Assembly: GCA_025350505.1 (NCBI GenBank)
Contig: JANXXS010000025.1
Location: forward strand, 1-33,459
Source of the DNA: Burkholderiales bacterium
GTDB lineage: Bacteria > Pseudomonadota > Gammaproteobacteria > Burkholderiales > Burkholderiaceae_C
Direction of reading: 5' to 3'
DNA: 33,459 nucleotides
Within the stretch, counting starts at the first letter, position 1; each line of letters starts with the position of its first letter. Below the pieces are notes generated by a model that worked only from the letters and a program-made list of their open reading frames with translations, had not been told where the DNA came from and ran no database searches. Shown piece by piece: positions 7,817 through 14,878 of the stretch. Both the position numbers and the translations under genes were made by a program.

Positions 7817-8422
7817 TCAGCTCGCGCCAAGTCGCTGGGCCAGTTTCGCGACATGCTCGCCCTGGAATCGGGCAATGGACAGCTCGTTTTCCGACGGCGT
7901 GCGGCTGCCATCGGTGCCGGCCAGCGTCCCGGCACCGTAGGGTGAGCCGCCGCTGATTTCGGCCATGTTCGTCAGGCCCGGGCACGAGTACGGCACGCCG
8001 ACAATGACCATCCCTTGGTGCAGCAGCGTCGAATGGAACGAAGTGATCGTCGTCTCCTGGCCGCCATGCTGGCTGGCGGTGGAGGTGAAGACGCTCCCCA
8101 GTTTGCCGATCAGCGCGCCGCCGGCCCAGAGGCCGCCGGTCTGATCGAGGAAGCTGCGCATCTGCCCGGCCATGTTGCCGAAACGCGTGGGGGTACCGAA
8201 GATGATCGCGTCGTAGCCAGGCAGTTCGTCGACGGTGGCGATCGGCGCGGCCTGGTCGAGCTTGGCGCCGGCCTGGCGCGCAGCACTGCCATCCATCGTC
8301 TCGGGCACGCGCTTGACCGTGACCTCGACGCCGTTGACCTTTCGCGCGCCATCGGCGACCGCCCCGGCCATTGTTTCAAGATGGCCGTACATGCTGTAGT
8401 AGAGGACGAGAACCTTGGTCAT
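7817..8422 (-). CDS. wrbA: NAD(P)H:quinone oxidoreductase, WrbA type
   Basis: A 201-residue flavodoxin-like protein with a GGAG ribosome site before the ATG at 8422. FMN-binding loops are evident: [17 protein letters not shown] at 4-20, [20 protein letters not shown] at 75-94 and [13 protein letters not shown] at 113-125, all hallmarks of WrbA. The family carries out two-electron reduction of quinones in the cytoplasm. In 4-nitrophenol and hydroquinone pathways a WrbA homologue (PnpB) reduces p-benzoquinone to hydroquinone. Here it would keep hydroquinone or hydroxyquinol reduced for the two dioxygenases and limit toxic quinones. It is convergent with the AraC gene. A 21-codon frame with its own ribosome site lies 60 bases upstream on the same strand. 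Confidence 0.92.
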   Translation of the reverse strand: MTKVLVLYYSMYGHLETMAGAVADGARKVNGVEVTVKRVPETMDGSAARQAGAKLDQAAPIATVDELPGYDAIIFGTPTRFGNMAGQMRSFLDQTGGLWAGGALIGKLGSVFTSTASQHGGQETTITSFHSTLLHQGMVIVGVPYSCPGLTNMAEISGGSPYGAGTLAGTDGSRTPSENELSIARFQGEHVAKLAQRLGAS

Positions 8423-8482
8423 CGCGATGTCTCCTGGTGGACAGGTAGGTGGGGGAATTGAATCGTTTTAGGCACACCGACG

Positions 8483-8548
8483 CTAGCGCAGCGCACGCAC
8501 CGCCTCTTCGGTGATCGAGCGTTCGTCGTTTTCGACGACCTCAATCAT
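8483..8548 (-). CDS. Possible 21-residue small ORF upstream of wrbA
   Basis: On the minus strand an ATG at 8548 is preceded by GAGGAG at good spacing (GAGGAG-accgcc-ATG). It opens a frame of 21 codons (MIEVVENDERSITEEAVRALR), closed by TAG at 8483-8485. The peptide is acidic and helical in character. It could be a leader peptide for wrbA, a stand-alone small protein, or the head of a lost gene. It lies just behind the start of a decayed AraC-like frame on the other strand, the same divergent layout as at 6.7 kb. I do not recognise a family. Confidence 0.35.
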   Translation of the reverse strand: MIEVVENDERSITEEAVRALR

Positions 8549-8568
8549 GGCGGTCTCCTCATTGTGGA

Positions 8569-8640
8569 GTGAGAGCGAGTGTCGCGACCACCGCTTCGGC
8601 GGTCTTTCAAAAAAGACCTGTTGTCCATCACAAACCGAAG
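8569..8640 (+). pseudogene. Decayed N-terminus of an AraC-type regulator
   Basis: Translation from GTG 8569 gives SVATTASAVFQKRPVVHHKP, which aligns with the first residues of the AraC regulator at 6793 (IVATASNEVFQKTDFGHQKA). The DNA similarity, including the shared stretch around ggtctttca-aaaa, fades after about 8660, and no regulator domain follows. It looks like a remnant of a duplicated or replaced regulator gene. The rest of 8650-8770 shows nothing recognisable. Confidence 0.4.
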
Positions 8641-8777
8641 CACTCCGGCGTGACGGAATCGAAAACTGTGTCGCCGTCAGCGATGGGTGCCCGGCCCGGA
8701 ACCGCGCCGTGGGTTGACATGGCTTGGGACCCTCCCAGCGGTCCTTGCAGGGAATGTCACGGGTTTTCCCTCAAGAT

Positions 8778-8796
8778 TGTTCGGCACGCACGAACA
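8778..8796. promoter_or_regulatory. LysR-type operator upstream of maleylacetate reductase
   Basis: TGTTCG-gcacgca-CGAACA is a perfect 6-7-6 inverted repeat (GTT-N11-AAC). It matches the operator at 1541-1559 in both arms except the last base, while the 7-bp centre differs, as expected for a protein site. It lies 44 bases before TAGACT, the same distance as at the dioxygenase operon. Confidence 0.75.
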
Positions 8797-8840
8797 GTCC
8801 GATAGCCGCCCCGACCCTAGCGCGCTGGCGGCAGGATCCA

Positions 8841-8846
8841 TAGACT
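8841..8846 (+). promoter_or_regulatory. Putative -10 element of the maleylacetate reductase promoter
   Basis: TAGACT, identical to the hexamer at 1604-1609 and equally spaced from its LysR operator. Transcription would begin near 8853, giving a leader of about 140 bases that contains the hairpin at 8858-8872. Confidence 0.55.
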
Positions 8847-8857
8847 GCGTCGCACCC

Positions 8858-8872
8858 GCTCCCGAAGGGAGC
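8858..8872 (+). other. Stem-loop in the maleylacetate reductase leader
   Basis: GCTCCC-gaa-GGGAGC is a strong 6-bp stem with a 3-nt loop. It starts a few bases after the expected transcription start and is not followed by a T-run. It could protect the 5' end of the mRNA; no riboswitch was recognised. Confidence 0.35.
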
Positions 8873-8990
8873 CCCTTCGAGTCAGGAGACAGGCATGCCC
8901 GAAGTCGCGCAGCAGACCCGGTCCGGCTGCTTTGAACTCGCTTCCTGGCCCGGCTGATTTGTGTCCGGTACCGATGATTCCGTCTGTCGC

Positions 8991-10073
8991 ATGAAGGCCT
9001 TCGTCTACCAAGCCAACCCATCTCGCGTCGTCTTCGGCCTCGGCGCCCTGCAACATCTCACTCGCGAGATCGACCTGCTCGGCGCGAAACGCGCGCTCGT
9101 GCTGTCAACGCCCGAGCAGGCGGATAGCGCACGCCGCATCGCCGAGCTCCTTGGAGAGCGTGCCGCCGGCATCTTTCCCGAGGCCCGCATGCACGTGCCG
9201 ATAGCGACCGCCCGCGCGGCACGAAACGAGGCGCGCCGTCTCGGCGCCGATTGCGCGGTCGCGATCGGCGGCGGGTCGACGATCGGGATCGGCAAGGCGA
9301 TCGCGCTCGAGTCCGCTGCCGAGGGCGGTTTCCCGATCATCGCCATTCCGACCACCTACGCCGGCAGCGAAATGACGCCGATCTATGGCCTCACCGAGGG
9401 CGGCATGAAGAAGACCGGCCGGGACCCGCGCGTCCTCCCGAAAACGGTGATCTACGACCCGGAACTCACGCTCACGCTGCCGCTCGGCATGACGCTGACG
9501 AGCGCGCTCAACGCGATCGCGCATGCGTCGGAAGGTCTGTATGCGCCGGACGGCAGCCCGATCGTCGCGCTGATGGCCGAGGAAGGCATCCGCGCCGCCG
9601 CCGCGGCCCTGCCACGCCTTGCCGCGAACCCGCGCGACCTTGAAGCACGCAGCGACGCCCTGTATGCCGCCTGGCTTTGCGGCTCGGTGCTCGGCCACGT
9701 CTCGATGGGCCTGCATCACAAGCTCTGCCACACACTGGGCGGCAGCTTCGATCTGCCGCACGCAGAAGTGCACACCGTGATCCTGCCCCATGCCCTCGCC
9801 TACAACGCGAGCCATGCGCCCGAGGCCATGCGCCGCATCACGCGAGCGCTCGGCGTCGCCGATGGCCCTCTCGCCGCCGCCACCGGTGTCTTCGACCTGG
9901 CCCGCGCCCATGGCGCCCCGACCACGTTGCGCGACATCGGCATGCCGGCGGACGGGCTGGACCGAGCCGCCGATCTCGCGGTGCAGAACCAGTACCCGAA
10001 CCCGCGCCCGCTCGAGCGCTCGGGCATCCGCGAACTTCTCCAGCACGCCTTCGACGGCACGCGGCCCGGCTGA
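8991..10073 (+). CDS. Maleylacetate reductase
   Basis: A 360-residue iron-alcohol-dehydrogenase-fold protein. ATG 8991 (MKAFVYQANPSRVVFGLGAL) was preferred over GTG 8961 because maleylacetate reductases begin with 'F.Y....RVVFG'. The nucleotide-binding loop AIGGGSTIGIGKAIAL is near 91-106 and IPTTYAGSEMTPIYGLTEGG near 119-138. The family-typical GLHHKLCHTLGGSFDLPHAE with several His lies near 240. It reduces maleylacetate to 3-oxoadipate with NAD(P)H, the step where the hydroquinone and hydroxyquinol branches of this cluster join. It has its own LysR-type promoter and is followed after 50 bases by the first ABC importer, so these genes may form one transcript ending with hydroxyquinol dioxygenase. 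Confidence 0.93.
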   Translation: MKAFVYQANPSRVVFGLGALQHLTREIDLLGAKRALVLSTPEQADSARRIAELLGERAAGIFPEARMHVPIATARAARNEARRLGADCAVAIGGGSTIGIGKAIALESAAEGGFPIIAIPTTYAGSEMTPIYGLTEGGMKKTGRDPRVLPKTVIYDPELTLTLPLGMTLTSALNAIAHASEGLYAPDGSPIVALMAEEGIRAAAAALPRLAANPRDLEARSDALYAAWLCGSVLGHVSMGLHHKLCHTLGGSFDLPHAEVHTVILPHALAYNASHAPEAMRRITRALGVADGPLAAATGVFDLARAHGAPTTLRDIGMPADGLDRAADLAVQNQYPNPRPLERSGIRELLQHAFDGTRPG

Positions 10074-10123
10074 GGCAGGCGCGTCTCTTCCTTCCGACAC
10101 CACAAAACCACAGAGGGGACCCC

Positions 10124-11377
10124 ATGACACTGAAGCGCAGAACCTTCGTCCAGGCCGCCGCCGCGCTCGCATCGCTCGACGCGACGCGTCTCGCCTTCGC
10201 CGCCGACACCGTGAAGATCGGCTACGTTTCCCCGCAGACCGGCCCGCTCGCGCCGTTCGGCGAGGCCGACAAGTGGGTCATCGACCAGATGAAGACGGCA
10301 TTTAAGGACGGCCTGACGATCGGCGACAAGAAATACGCGGTCCAGATCCTGCTGAAGGACAGCCAGTCGAACCCGAATCGCGCCGGTGAAGTGGCGAACG
10401 ACCTGATCCTGAAGGAAAAGGTGGCGCTGATGCTTACCGGCGGAACGCCGGAGACCGGCAACCCGGTGAGCGACGCCTGCGAACTGAACGAGACGCCGTG
10501 CATTTCGAGCGTCGTGCCATGGCAGCCGTGGTTCTTCGGCAGGAAGGGCGATCCGGCCAAGGGCTTCAACTACACGTATCACATGTTCTGGGGCCTCGAA
10601 GATGTGATTGCGAATTACACGAACGGCTGGAACAGCGTCAAGACGAACAAGAAGGTGGGTGGCCTGTTCCCGAACGATGGCGATGGCAACGCCTGGGGCG
10701 ACCCGAACCTGGGCTTCCCGAAGCCGCTCGCGAGCATGGGCTACACCCTCACCGACCCTGGCCGGTTCCAGAGTGGGACGCAGGATTTCTCGGCCCAGAT
10801 CGCGGCCTTCAAAAAGGACGGCGTCGAAATCGTCACCGGCGTCGTGATCCCGCCCGATGCGAAGACCTTCCTGACGCAGGCCAAGCAGCAGGGCTTCAAG
10901 CCGAAGGTCATCACGCTCGGCAAGGCGCTGCTGTTCCCGGGCGCGATCGAAGCGCTCGGCGACCTCGGCGACGGCCTCACGACCGAAGTATGGTGGAGCC
11001 CTTCGCACCCCTTCACCTCGTCGCTCACGAAGCAAAGCGCGAAGGCGCTCGCCGATTCCTACGAAGCCGGCACGAAGAAGCAGTGGACCCAGCCGATCGG
11101 TTTCGCCCATGCCCTTTTCGAAGTGGCCGCCGATGTGCTCAAGCGCAGCAAGAGCGTGGCCGCAAGCGACGTCCGCGATGCGCTCGCCGCGACCAATCTC
11201 GCAACCGTCGTCGGCCCGGTGAAATGGGGCGGTCAGGGGCCGTTCAAGAACGTCAGCAAGACCCCGCTCGTGCTCGGCCAATGGGGCAAGGGCAAGAAAT
11301 ACAAAATGGAGCTGACGATCGTCAATGACGAGGCCGCGAAGAGCATTCCGACCGGCGGCACGATCCGGCTGATGTGA
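10124..11377 (+). CDS. ABC importer 1, substrate-binding protein (branched-chain type)
   Basis: A 417-residue periplasmic binding protein starting at ATG 10124 after a GAGGGG ribosome site. The N-terminus MTLKRRTFVQAAAALASLDA has a twin-arginine-like pattern and signal-peptide character, with likely cleavage near AFA-ADT. The mature protein begins VKIGYVSPQTGPLAPFGEAD, typical of the LivJ/LivK fold, and a Trp-rich CISSVVPWQPWFFGR segment follows near 125-140. The subgroup is common near aromatic catabolic genes. The substrate is probably an aromatic or other carboxylate rather than leucine, but this cannot be read from sequence. It is paralogous to the binding protein at 17986, with long shared stretches. 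It heads the order binding protein, ATPase, ATPase, permease, permease. Confidence 0.9.
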   Translation: MTLKRRTFVQAAAALASLDATRLAFAADTVKIGYVSPQTGPLAPFGEADKWVIDQMKTAFKDGLTIGDKKYAVQILLKDSQSNPNRAGEVANDLILKEKVALMLTGGTPETGNPVSDACELNETPCISSVVPWQPWFFGRKGDPAKGFNYTYHMFWGLEDVIANYTNGWNSVKTNKKVGGLFPNDGDGNAWGDPNLGFPKPLASMGYTLTDPGRFQSGTQDFSAQIAAFKKDGVEIVTGVVIPPDAKTFLTQAKQQGFKPKVITLGKALLFPGAIEALGDLGDGLTTEVWWSPSHPFTSSLTKQSAKALADSYEAGTKKQWTQPIGFAHALFEVAADVLKRSKSVAASDVRDALAATNLATVVGPVKWGGQGPFKNVSKTPLVLGQWGKGKKYKMELTIVNDEAAKSIPTGGTIRLM

Positions 11378-11411
11378 CACCGGCTCGCATCGGCCCGCGG
11401 CAGGAACGTCG

Positions 11412-12131
11412 ATGGCACTGCTTGCGCTCCATTCGGTAGCCAAGTCGTACGGCGCGCTCAAGGTCATCGACGCCATCTCCTTGTCGGTCACCGAAGGCGA
11501 GACGCTCGGCATCCTGGGGCCGAACGGCGCCGGCAAGACAACGCTCTTCAACCTGATCTCGGGCGATACACGCTGCGACGGCGGCAGCGTGCACTACGAG
11601 GGCCGCGACATTAGCGCGTTGAAGCCGCACCAGCGCTGTCGGCTCGGCCTCGGGCGCAGCTACCAGGTGCCGCAACCGTTCGGCAACATGACGGTGTTCG
11701 AGAACCTAATTACCGCGGCGTGCTTCGGCGGCGGGCAGCATGAACACGAGGCCTGGGAGACGGCCCACGGCGTGCTGCGTCAGACCGGCCTGATGGCGCA
11801 TGCCAACAAGCCCGCGGGTAGGTTGACCTTGCTCAACCGCAAGCGCCTTGAGCTCGCCCGCGCCCTCGCCACGCGGCCGAAGCTGCTGCTGCTCGACGAA
11901 ATCGCCGGCGGCCTCACCGAGCACGAAGCCGCGCAACTCGTCGACGAGCTGAAGCGCATCAAGGCGGTCGGCGTGACGATGATCTGGATCGAGCATGTCG
12001 TGCACGCGCTGCTCGCGCTCGCCGATCGCCTGTTCGTCATCAATTTCGGCTGCAAGCTCGCCGAGGGCGAGCCGCGTGCGGTGATGGCCGACGCCGAAGT
12101 GCGGCGCGTGTACATGGGGATGGAAGCATGA
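11412..12131 (+). CDS. ABC importer 1, ATPase (LivG type)
   Basis: A 239-residue ATP-binding protein of the LivG group. Walker A is GPNGAGKTT at 36-44 and Walker B LLLLDEI at 158-164, followed by the switch His in WIEHVVHAL. The ABC signature is unusual: where LivG proteins have a 'P.G..R.LE' variant of LSGGQ, this has LTLLNRKRLELARAL (138-152), with no Gly pair. The second LivG at 19337 shows the same change, so it is a feature of this subgroup rather than damage. The protein should pair with the LivF-type ATPase at 12222 on the cytoplasmic face of the permease. A repeat of two hairpins separates it from that gene. Confidence 0.9.
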   Translation: MALLALHSVAKSYGALKVIDAISLSVTEGETLGILGPNGAGKTTLFNLISGDTRCDGGSVHYEGRDISALKPHQRCRLGLGRSYQVPQPFGNMTVFENLITAACFGGGQHEHEAWETAHGVLRQTGLMAHANKPAGRLTLLNRKRLELARALATRPKLLLLDEIAGGLTEHEAAQLVDELKRIKAVGVTMIWIEHVVHALLALADRLFVINFGCKLAEGEPRAVMADAEVRRVYMGMEA

Positions 12132-12150
12132 AAAAATGAGACGCCCACGC

Positions 12151-12210
12151 TTGCGGCTGCGCCGCTGCGCTGCCCCCCGAGGGGGCGCCGCCGCCCTTGG
12201 GGCGGCCCGG
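12151..12210. repeat. Palindromic intergenic repeat (two GC hairpins) inside the ABC operon
   Basis: Between the two ATPase genes lie two strong hairpins in tandem: GCCCCC-cga-GGGGGC (12172-12186) and GCCGCCC-ttg-GGGCGGC (12190-12206), preceded by a GCGGCTGCGCCGCTGCGC stretch. I recall very similar elements repeated between genes in Comamonadaceae (Acidovorax, Variovorax). The second importer in this window has no such insert; its two ATPase genes overlap by four bases. The element probably entered the operon secondarily and may affect mRNA processing or ATPase stoichiometry. It ends about ten bases before the GTG start of the next gene. Confidence 0.7.
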
Positions 12211-12221
12211 CGGGTGGCGGG

Positions 12222-12920
12222 GTGAGCTGCTTGCAAACTTTCGGCCTGACCGCGTTCTATGGCGACGCACAGGCGCTCTTCGGCATCGACTTCGAACTCT
12301 TCGCCGGCGAGGTCGTGGCGATCATCGGCGCGAACGGCGCTGGCAAGAGCACGTTCATGAAGGCGGTCACCGGACTCGTGAAGAGCGCGCCGGAGCAGAT
12401 CCGCTTCGAGGGCGCGGCGATCGGCGGGCTGCCGCCAGCGGAGATCGTCCGGCGCGGCATCGCGCTTGTCCCGGAAGGGCGGCGCCTGTTCCCGAGCCTG
12501 TCGGTCGAGGAGAACCTGCAGATGGGCGCGACGGCGAAGCGCCGCGGGCCCTGGAATCTGGAGCGCCTCTATCGCCTGTTTCCGATCCTCGCCGAAAAGC
12601 GTGCCCAGCCCGGCACGTCGCTCTCGGGCGGCCAGCAGCAGCTGGTGGCGATCGGGCGCGCGCTGATGAGCAACCCGAACGTGCTGCTGTGCGACGAACT
12701 GAGCCTCGGCCTCGCCCCGATCGTCATCAAGGAGATTTACGATGCGCTGCCGGCGATCTGCGCCGAGGGCATGACGCTCGCGATCATCGAGCAGGACGTG
12801 GCGATGGCCCGGCAGGTTTCGCAGCGCGTCTACTGCTTCCAGGAAGGGCGCGTCTCGCTGCACGGGCCGTCGGCGGATTTCACCCGCGAGCAGATCTCGC
12901 AGGCCTACTTCGGCATCTGA
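12222..12920 (+). CDS. ABC importer 1, ATPase (LivF type)
   Basis: A 232-residue ATP-binding protein starting at GTG 12222. Walker A is GANGAGKST at 36-44, the signature LSGGQQQ at 134-140 and Walker B VLLCDEL at 154-160, with LGLAPIVIKEIYD following as in LivF. An ALVPEGRRLFPSLSVEENLQ segment (81-100) is also typical. Unlike its LivG partner it has a canonical signature, so the importer probably has two unequal ATP sites. The start lies directly behind the palindromic repeat, and the ribosome site (ggcgggg) is weak. The permease gene starts two bases after its stop. Confidence 0.92.
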   Translation: MSCLQTFGLTAFYGDAQALFGIDFELFAGEVVAIIGANGAGKSTFMKAVTGLVKSAPEQIRFEGAAIGGLPPAEIVRRGIALVPEGRRLFPSLSVEENLQMGATAKRRGPWNLERLYRLFPILAEKRAQPGTSLSGGQQQLVAIGRALMSNPNVLLCDELSLGLAPIVIKEIYDALPAICAEGMTLAIIEQDVAMARQVSQRVYCFQEGRVSLHGPSADFTREQISQAYFGI

Positions 12921-12922
12921 TC

Positions 12923-13804
12923 GTGCTCGAAATCCTGCTCCAGGGTCTGTTGCTCGGTGGCCTCTATGGCCTGTTCGCGCTCGGCCAGTCGCTGATGTTC
13001 GGCGTGATGCGCCTCACCAACACGGCGCACGGCGATTTCATCATCCTCGGCGCCTTCGCGGCGATCGCCGGGCTCGCGCTGCTCGTGCCGGTCATGCCGG
13101 CCGGGCACTCGGCGCCGTCCCTGGTGGGTGCGCTGCTGCTGCCGGTCTCGTTCGGCTTCGGCTATGCGCTGCAGCGCTGGGTGCTCAACGGCACGCTCGG
13201 CCGCGACCCGCTGCCGTCGCTGGTCGTCACCTTCGGCCTTTCGATCGTGATCCAGAACCTGTTGCTCGAATTGTTCTCGGCCGACCCGCGCTCGATCGAG
13301 ACTGATGGGCTCAACACCGCCAGCATCGGGCTGCCCGGTGGCCTGGCGGTCGGCGTGCTGCCGGTCGTTATCTTCGTTGTCGCCCTCGCCGCGACGGCCG
13401 CACTGCAGTGGCTCTTCAGCCGCACCGCGCTCGGACGATCCTTTCGCGCAGTCTCGGACGACAAGGAGATCGCCGAACTGATGGGGCTCGACGCGAAGAA
13501 GACCTATGCGCTCGCGACCGCGATCGCATTCGTGCTGATCGCCGTTGCCGGGGTGCTGCAGGCGATGCGCACCACCGTGTCGCCGGCCGATGGACCAATG
13601 CTGCTGCTGTTCGCGTTCGAGGCCGTCATCATCGGCGGCATGGGTTCGTTCTGGGGCACGCTCGCCGGCGCGCTGCTGCTCGGCATGACGCAGCAGATCG
13701 GCTTTCGGCTCGACCCTGGCTGGGGCATCTGGTTCGGCCACATCGTCTTCCTTGCGGTGCTGGTGGTCCGGCCGCAGGGCCTGTTCCCGAAGACGCAACG
13801 CTGA
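12923..13804 (+). CDS. ABC importer 1, permease (LivH type)
   Basis: A 293-residue inner-membrane permease from GTG 12923, two bases after the LivF stop; the open frame extends further upstream but overlaps the ATPase gene. Hydrophobic helices run through the chain, beginning with ILLQGLLLGGLYGLFALGQS. The LivH-type pattern includes LMFGVMRLTNTAHGDFIILG near the N-terminus and the cytoplasmic coupling segment GRSFRAVSDDKEIAELMG near 174-191, where ATPases dock. The C-terminal FEAVIIGGMGSFWGTLAGAL is also typical. It forms the translocation pore with the LivM-type protein encoded next, which starts two bases after this stop. Confidence 0.9.
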   Translation: MLEILLQGLLLGGLYGLFALGQSLMFGVMRLTNTAHGDFIILGAFAAIAGLALLVPVMPAGHSAPSLVGALLLPVSFGFGYALQRWVLNGTLGRDPLPSLVVTFGLSIVIQNLLLELFSADPRSIETDGLNTASIGLPGGLAVGVLPVVIFVVALAATAALQWLFSRTALGRSFRAVSDDKEIAELMGLDAKKTYALATAIAFVLIAVAGVLQAMRTTVSPADGPMLLLFAFEAVIIGGMGSFWGTLAGALLLGMTQQIGFRLDPGWGIWFGHIVFLAVLVVRPQGLFPKTQR

Positions 13805-13806
13805 AC

Positions 13807-14844
13807 ATGCAAGCCGTCCTCGACACGCCGAACACTCCGGATGCCGCTGTTCCGATGAAGGTCGTTCGCGGCACGCGCGCGAGCCGCGCCGCACTCAGCA
13901 TCGGTATTGCGCTCATCGCGATCGCCGCGGCGTTGCCGCTCTGGGCGCCGGCCGAGCACGCCTCGAGCTGGATGCGCGAATTCGTCGAGATCGCCTGCTA
14001 TTTCATCTTCGCGATGATGTGGAACCTGCTGGCCGGGTACGGCGGCATGGTCTCGATCGGCCAGCAGGCGTTCTTCGGCTTCGGCGGCTACGTGATGCTG
14101 GCGCTCGGCAACTTCTACAGCGTCAACGCATTCGTTGCGGTTCCGCTCGGCGCGCTCGCCGCGGCACTCATCGCGGTGCCGGTGTCGTTCATCGCGTTTC
14201 GCCTCGCCGGTGGTTATTTTGCGATCGGCACGTGGGTCATCGCCGAGGTGTTTCGCCTGAGCGTGGCCAACATCTCCGTGCTGGGCGGCGGCTCGGGAAC
14301 CAGCCTGACCGCGCTGCGCGGCATCGAGAAGGCGACGCGTGAGCGCACGACCTTCTGGATGGCGCTCGCCTGCGTCGTCGCGGCGGTCACGCTGGTCTAC
14401 CTGTTCCTGCGCAGCAAGCGCGGCTTGGCGCTGCTCGCAATCCGCGACAACGAAGTCGCGGCCGAATCGCAGGGCATCGACGTGCGCGGCATGAAGCTCG
14501 CGGTCTATGTGGTCGCCGCCTTCGGCGCAGGCCTGGCCGGCGCGCTCTACATCGTCGGCAACCTGCGCATCAGCCCGGACGCCGCATTCAGCGTCAACTG
14601 GACCGCCTTCGCGATCTTCATGGTCGTGATCGGCGGCATCGGCCGCATCGAAGGGCCGGTCGTCGGCGCTCTGATCTTCTGGGCGCTGAACAAGTTCTTC
14701 AGCGACTACGGCACCTGGTACCTGCTCGGCCTCGGCCTGCTCGCGATCGTCGTGACGATCTTCTTCAAGCAGGGGCTGTGGGGCTGGGCCCAGCAACGCT
14801 GGGGCTGGAGCCTCTTTCCAACGCAGCGCAGACTCCAGTCCTGA
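13807..14844 (+). CDS. ABC importer 1, permease (LivM type)
   Basis: A 345-residue inner-membrane permease from ATG 13807, two bases after the LivH stop. After a short cytoplasmic N-terminus, hydrophobic helices begin near residue 30. The LivM hallmarks are MMWNLLAGYGGMVSIGQQAF near 72-91, YFAIGTWVIAEVFRL near 137-151 and the ATPase-coupling stretch LLAIRDNEVAAESQGIDVRG near 210-230. The C-terminus has VVIGGIGRIEGPVVGALIFW. It completes the importer with the LivH-type partner. Hydroxyquinol dioxygenase follows after 34 bases on the same strand, which ties the transported compound to the hydroxyquinol branch. Confidence 0.9.
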   Translation: MQAVLDTPNTPDAAVPMKVVRGTRASRAALSIGIALIAIAAALPLWAPAEHASSWMREFVEIACYFIFAMMWNLLAGYGGMVSIGQQAFFGFGGYVMLALGNFYSVNAFVAVPLGALAAALIAVPVSFIAFRLAGGYFAIGTWVIAEVFRLSVANISVLGGGSGTSLTALRGIEKATRERTTFWMALACVVAAVTLVYLFLRSKRGLALLAIRDNEVAAESQGIDVRGMKLAVYVVAAFGAGLAGALYIVGNLRISPDAAFSVNWTAFAIFMVVIGGIGRIEGPVVGALIFWALNKFFSDYGTWYLLGLGLLAIVVTIFFKQGLWGWAQQRWGWSLFPTQRRLQS

Positions 14845-14878
14845 GCGCTGCCCGAACCACGCAACCAACCGATCCCTC

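Noticed and set aside
8714-8719. TTGACA as a -35 element for maleylacetate reductase
   Set aside because: No acceptable -10 hexamer lies 16-18 bases downstream; the LysR-linked TAGACT at 8841 is better supported by the second copy of the same layout.
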